From Deltaproteobacteria bacterium (GTDB lineage: Bacteria > Desulfobacterota > Binatia > Bin18): a DNA stretch of 6,911 nt. Under the pieces are notes generated by a model, which saw only the letters and a program-made list of their open reading frames with translations, had not been told where the DNA came from and did no database searches. A program made the position numbers and the translations under genes. The DNA lies in the NCBI GenBank assembly GCA_016200595.1, contig JACQEL010000109.1, positions 1 to 6,911 of the forward strand. Reading direction: 5' to 3'. Shown here one piece after another: positions 4,744-6,911 of this stretch (position 1 is the stretch's first letter; every line of letters starts with the position of its first letter).

Positions 4744-5542
4744 CTGGCACGACGTACCCTTGCTCCTGCAAACCGAGCTGGAGTTTCAGTGTGGTGACGA
4801 TCTTTTGCACGATCTCGTCTTGCAGGGCAAAGAGGTTCTGCAAGGGCCGGTCATAGCGCTCTGACCACAGGTGATAGCCCGTGGTCGCATCGATCAACTG
4901 CGCCGTGATCCGCACCGTGTCCTCGGCCTTCAGCACCCCCCCTTCCAAGACGTAGCGCACACCCATCTCCTGTCCGACGTCTTGCACCTTCACCGCCTTG
5001 CCTTTGTAGGTGAAGGCGGAGTTGCGGGCGATGACAAAGAGGCTGGAGATCTGGGAGAGATCGCCGGTGAGGACCTCGGTGAGGCCATCGCTGAAGTATT
5101 CCTGCTCAGGGTCACCACTCATATTGACGAAGGGCAGCACAGCGATGGAGGGCTTGTCGGGCAACGGCAGAGCCGGCTGCGCCGGAGTCCTGAGTGCTGA
5201 GTCCTGAGTGCTGAGGGGGGCAATAAACCGATAGCCGCGCCCATGCACGGTCTCGATGAACTGAGGCGCTCGCCGCGCGTCCCCTAACGCTCGGCGCAGC
5301 TCGCCAATGCAGGCCACCAGCGCCGATTCACTCACCACCACCCCTGGCCACACCGCGGCAAAGAACTCGTCTTTGGTCACGAGCTGTCCACTGCGCTCGG
5401 CTAGATAGCGCAGGACTGCCAAGGCTTTACCTGTGAGGCGGATCACCTCCTGTCCCCGCCAGAGCTGTTGGTTGCGGACATCGAGCCGAAACGGCCCAAA
5501 GTGTAAGAGGTTGTGCTCCTGCCCGTATTCCTCGTTATTCAT
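4736..5542 (-). CDS. Regulator copy 3, winged-helix and TolB-like half
   Basis: This 268-residue protein is the N-terminal part of a cytoplasmic wHTH/TolB-like/TPR regulator. Residues about 11-110 form the OmpR/CadC-type winged helix: LLHFGPFRLDVRNQQLWRG, VTKDEFFAAVWPG, the likely recognition helix SESALVACIGELRRALGD, and the wing ETVHGRGYRF. A linker (STQDSALRTP, 111-120) is encoded by heptamer repeats. Residues about 130-260 are the TolB/FlgO-like COG5616 domain: PSIAVLPFVNMSGDPEQEYF, FVIARNSAFTYKGKAV, YHLWSERYDRPL, FALQDEIVQKIV. There is no membrane segment. It ends at GYVVPDV-stop because about 95 bp (32 codons in copy 2) were lost. The DNA-binding half looks intact and could still repress or activate without its TPR sensor. 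It is divergent from the secreted-protein gene at 5870. Confidence 0.88.
   Translation of the reverse strand: MNNEEYGQEHNLLHFGPFRLDVRNQQLWRGQEVIRLTGKALAVLRYLAERSGQLVTKDEFFAAVWPGVVVSESALVACIGELRRALGDARRAPQFIETVHGRGYRFIAPLSTQDSALRTPAQPALPLPDKPSIAVLPFVNMSGDPEQEYFSDGLTEVLTGDLSQISSLFVIARNSAFTYKGKAVKVQDVGQEMGVRYVLEGGVLKAEDTVRITAQLIDATTGYHLWSERYDRPLQNLFALQDEIVQKIVTTLKLQLGLQEQGYVVPDV
5185..5215. repeat. Heptamer tandem repeat in the linker of regulator copy 3
   Basis: On the plus strand, GAGTCCT and GAGTGCT alternate over four full units (5185-5212) plus GAG, a 14-bp unit present just over twice with no mismatch. It encodes the linker between the winged helix and the TolB-like domain, and at this copy number the frame stays open through both. 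The lack of mismatches suggests recent expansion. Confidence 0.85.
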
Positions 5543-5638
5543 GTCAGAAAAATCTCAGAAATTTCTCAGAATTCTCTTAGGATTTCTGCTCCCCACCATC
5601 TTATTCTTCTCGCATACAGCAAAGGCGGGGGCAAGAGA
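5543..5638 (-). promoter_or_regulatory. Upstream region of regulator copy 3 with four 11-bp-spaced boxes
   Basis: On the plus strand, TCAGAAA (5544), TCAGAAA (5555), TCAGAAT (5566) and TTAGGAT (5577) recur at exact 11-bp steps, one DNA turn. Two short palindromes, AGAAATTTCT (5557-5566) and AGAATTCT (5568-5575), fall within them. The block from 5555 onward is conserved in front of copy 2. The boxes sit directly upstream of the regulator ATG, where an OmpR/PhoB-type winged helix could bind for autoregulation. The first box covers the usual ribosome-binding-site position, and no Shine-Dalgarno sequence is visible. Confidence 0.55.
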
Positions 5639-5869
5639 ACACCGTCAGCGCCGGCTGAGCGTAGAGGTGAGGTCCCGTGCGGGTCGGAGAGCCTCGGCAA
5701 CGCCGGACCCTAACAGGAGCTGAGGGGATCTGCATCCAACCCAGCAAACAGGAAGGAGGAGATGACCCGCAAGAGCTTATAGGCTGCCCGATCACCCTGT
5801 TGTCTGCCAACATAGGGATACAGTGAGAGCGCCGGCGACGGCACTCACTCACACCACGAGGAGAATGCT
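5639..5869 (+). other. GC-rich leader of the secreted-protein gene
   Basis: No gene is recognisable here. The stretch can form several short stems: CCCG/CGGG around 5676-5685, a bulged GGGTC...GGACCC stem spanning about 5685-5711, and GTGAG (5823-5827) with CTCAC. I compared it from memory with TPP, SAM, glycine, cobalamin and cyclic-di-GMP riboswitch cores and found no match. The ribosome-binding site of the next gene, GAGGAG (5858-5863), lies at its end. No clear promoter was found. Confidence 0.35.
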
Positions 5870-6436
5870 ATGCAAAACCATTACTTTATGATCGGCATCA
5901 CCCTGGGACTACTGCTGATGGGAGGGCTAGGCAGGGCCGAGGCCAAGTCACGACATTTTGTCAGCCACCAGGCAGGGACCGGGGTCAATGGGGTGATCGA
6001 TACCAATGGCGACGGCATGACCGCCGGCACCTTTACCGGGATCGCCAATACCACCCTGGGCCGCTTTCTCTTCCAAGGGGAGAGCGAATCCCTCCTCGAC
6101 GCACTGGCGACCAACATAAGCTGTCCGGTTGGCACGGCGGAGTTCCCCCTGCTGCAAGCCCTTGACGTGTTCACCCTCCAAGCCACGGGGGAGCAGCTCT
6201 TCTTGACGCACACGTCGGGCGCGGTCTGCTTTGATTTCACCACGCTCACGTTCACCTACCATACGCAAGGCACCTTTAGCGGGGGCACGGGTCGGTTTGT
6301 CCACGCCGCAGGCACCTTCGATAATAACGGCACCGGGAGCGTCTTGGTCTTTGATCTCCCAGCCTTCCATACTCTCCTGAACACCACCGGCACCGTCACC
6401 GGCACCCTCACCGGGGTGAAAGATATATGGGACTAA
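5870..6436 (+). CDS. Small exported protein of unknown function
   Basis: I do not recognise a named family. The 188-residue protein starts at ATG 5870, six bases after GAGGAG. A signal peptide is clear: MQNHYFMIGI, then hydrophobic TLGLLLMGGL, then GRAEA with likely cleavage after A25. The mature part is beta-rich and Gly/Thr-rich, with phrases such as TAGTFTGIANTTLGRFLF, YHTQGTFSGGTGRFVHAAGTF and a TGT-rich end (173-182) built on a 12-bp DNA repeat (CACCGG at 6385, 6397 and 6409). GGTGRFxxAxGTF recalls small dirigent/allene-oxide-cyclase-like beta barrels, but that is a guess from pattern. DTNGDG (44-49) looks like a dockerin or EF-hand calcium loop. C85 and C120 are the only cysteines and could form a disulfide. 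It is divergent from regulator copy 3, with 327 bp between starts, so it is a possible target of that regulator. Confidence 0.85.
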   Translation: MQNHYFMIGITLGLLLMGGLGRAEAKSRHFVSHQAGTGVNGVIDTNGDGMTAGTFTGIANTTLGRFLFQGESESLLDALATNISCPVGTAEFPLLQALDVFTLQATGEQLFLTHTSGAVCFDFTTLTFTYHTQGTFSGGTGRFVHAAGTFDNNGTGSVLVFDLPAFHTLLNTTGTVTGTLTGVKDIWD

Positions 6437-6482
6437 ATCGAACCGCATGACATTGGGGCACTTCTCGCCCGCAGCTAAAGCT

Positions 6483-6527
6483 CCGGGCTCAGCCTACAAA
6501 GGGGACTGAAGTCCCCTGGGAGCCCGG
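6483..6527. repeat. Nested perfect hairpin repeat
   Basis: The outer stem is CCGGGCTC (6483-6490) with GAGCCCGG (6520-6527). The inner stem is AGGGGACT (6500-6507) with AGTCCCCT (6510-6517). Both are perfect 8-bp matches. The words resemble a widespread intergenic repeat with GGGGACTGAAGTCCCC at its heart (from memory). It lies 46 bases after the secreted-protein stop, so the strong structure may also end or protect that transcript, though no T-run follows. Confidence 0.75.
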
Positions 6528-6549
6528 TTTACCGGACTTCGTGGCGTGA

Positions 6550-6571
6550 GCCCGACGATTGATCGTCGGGC
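6550..6571. repeat. Perfect 10-bp hairpin
   Basis: GCCCGACGAT (6550-6559) and ATCGTCGGGC (6562-6571) are perfect reverse complements around TG. It belongs to the same repeat-rich stretch as the nested hairpin just before it. No T-run follows, so a classic terminator is unlikely. Confidence 0.7.
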
Positions 6572-6645
6572 GGGGGCTGCACAAGGTGTAACTGTAGTGT
6601 ATGAATCTCTTGCCGTCTGGTTTAGCACGACAGCGGGGCAGAATT

Positions 6646-6715
6646 CAGTAGCGTGCGCAATGTGTACGAAGAGAAACCGATGGCGCTGCAGGCGTGCGCA
6701 CAGCGTACGCTACTG
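6646..6715. repeat. Inverted repeat with 23-bp arms, MITE- or REP-like
   Basis: The arms at 6646-6668 and 6693-6715 match at 18 of 23 positions and begin CAGTAGCGT at both outer ends, with a 24-bp centre. I see no gene in 6437-6763, which holds only this element and the two hairpins. TAGCGTGCGC is shared with the hairpin cluster at 2788-2797. The form suits a small non-coding mobile or REP-type element; no target-site duplication is evident. Confidence 0.55.
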
Positions 6716-6763
6716 TGAACTAACTGGGTAAACCTCCTGCAATAGTATAGAGATTCACGACTT

Positions 6764-6911
6764 ATGATCCGGCGTATTCTCAAGATCTTGGCCATCCTCG
6801 TAGTTGTTCTCGTACTGCTTGTTGTTGGAACGTGGTTTCTGCTCCAACCACCCGTGCTCGCGGTCCCGAGCCAGAAACGGCTGATGTTCTTCAATGTCAC
6901 CGTGGTCAACC
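6764..6911 (+). CDS. Partial membrane-anchored protein, 5' end only
   Basis: An open frame starts at ATG 6764 and runs off the window after 49 codons. Residues 1-5 are basic (MIRRI). Residues about 8-27 are a strong hydrophobic helix rich in L and V, so this is a membrane anchor or uncleaved signal. After a Pro-rich spacer (QPPVLAVPSQK) comes RLMFFNVTVVN. A beta strand of the type L-x-x-x-NVTVV opens many amidohydrolases (metal-dependent hydrolases with an N-terminal beta sandwich), so a membrane-anchored amidohydrolase is possible, but this is a weak inference. The ribosome-binding site is poor (AGAGA near 6748-6752). Confidence 0.6.
   Translation, partial: MIRRILKILAILVVVLVLLVVGTWFLLQPPVLAVPSQKRLMFFNVTVVN

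Noticed and set aside
5640..5720. Possible riboswitch in the leader of the secreted-protein gene
   Set aside because: Some stems form, but no core of a riboswitch class I know matches; structure alone in GC-rich DNA is weak evidence.
5948..6448. Minus-strand open frame of 166 codons opposite the secreted protein
   Set aside because: The plus-strand gene has a signal peptide and a good ribosome-binding site; the reverse frame shows neither, nor any recognisable motif.
1..6911. CRISPR array, tRNA, rRNA or transposase gene
   Set aside because: No regularly spaced repeats of CRISPR length, no tRNA-like cloverleaf or rRNA words, and no transposase motifs were seen on either strand.

Overview
Kind of DNA. 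The window is about 57% GC by eye. It comes from a bacterium rich in wHTH/TolB-like/TPR regulators, toxin-antitoxin (TA) modules and short repeats. This fits a large, repeat-laden genome of an uncultivated environmental lineage (Tectomicrobia, NC10 or deltaproteobacterial type), but nothing here fixes the taxon. It looks like an accessory, recombination-prone region rather than a conserved operon. Layout: three related regulator genes lie in tandem on the minus strand, and each is divergent from something on the plus strand. Copy 1 (about 140-465) keeps only the DNA-binding domain and has an amber codon at the conserved Trp. It faces a Phd/YefM antitoxin plus RelE/ParE toxin pair (581-1143). 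Copy 2 (1335-2578) is frameshifted in its linker and has lost nearly all its TPRs. It faces a FitA/VapB-VapC pair (2878-3514). Copy 3 (3637-5542) is the most complete but is split in two by a deletion of about 95 bp. It faces a small exported protein of unknown function (5870-6436). A partial membrane-anchored protein runs off the right edge (6764-6911). Repeats: heptamer tandem repeats sit in the linker between the DNA-binding and TolB-like domains of copies 2 and 3, and copy 1 loses homology at the same place. Heptamers also lie just beyond the stop of copy 3, and octamers lie 3' of copy 2. A 25-residue tail that looks like the C-terminus of an adenylate-cyclase/ATPase-TPR protein survives at 1173-1250. 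Palindromic intergenic repeats lie at both ends of the window. How it may work: a full-length protein of this family would be a cytoplasmic regulator, with an OmpR-type winged helix for DNA binding, a TolB/FlgO-like domain and TPRs for protein contact. Upstream of copies 2 and 3 is a conserved block with TCAGAA-like boxes spaced 11 bp, a plausible binding site for such a winged helix. The TA operons carry their own operator-like repeats: three GTAC cores 12 bp apart before the antitoxin, and an inverted repeat overlapping the vapB start. The most interesting idea is that heptamer copy number in the regulator linker can switch the reading frame. In copy 2 the two open frames are offset by exactly what one heptamer would repair, but its other lesion means it would stay defective.
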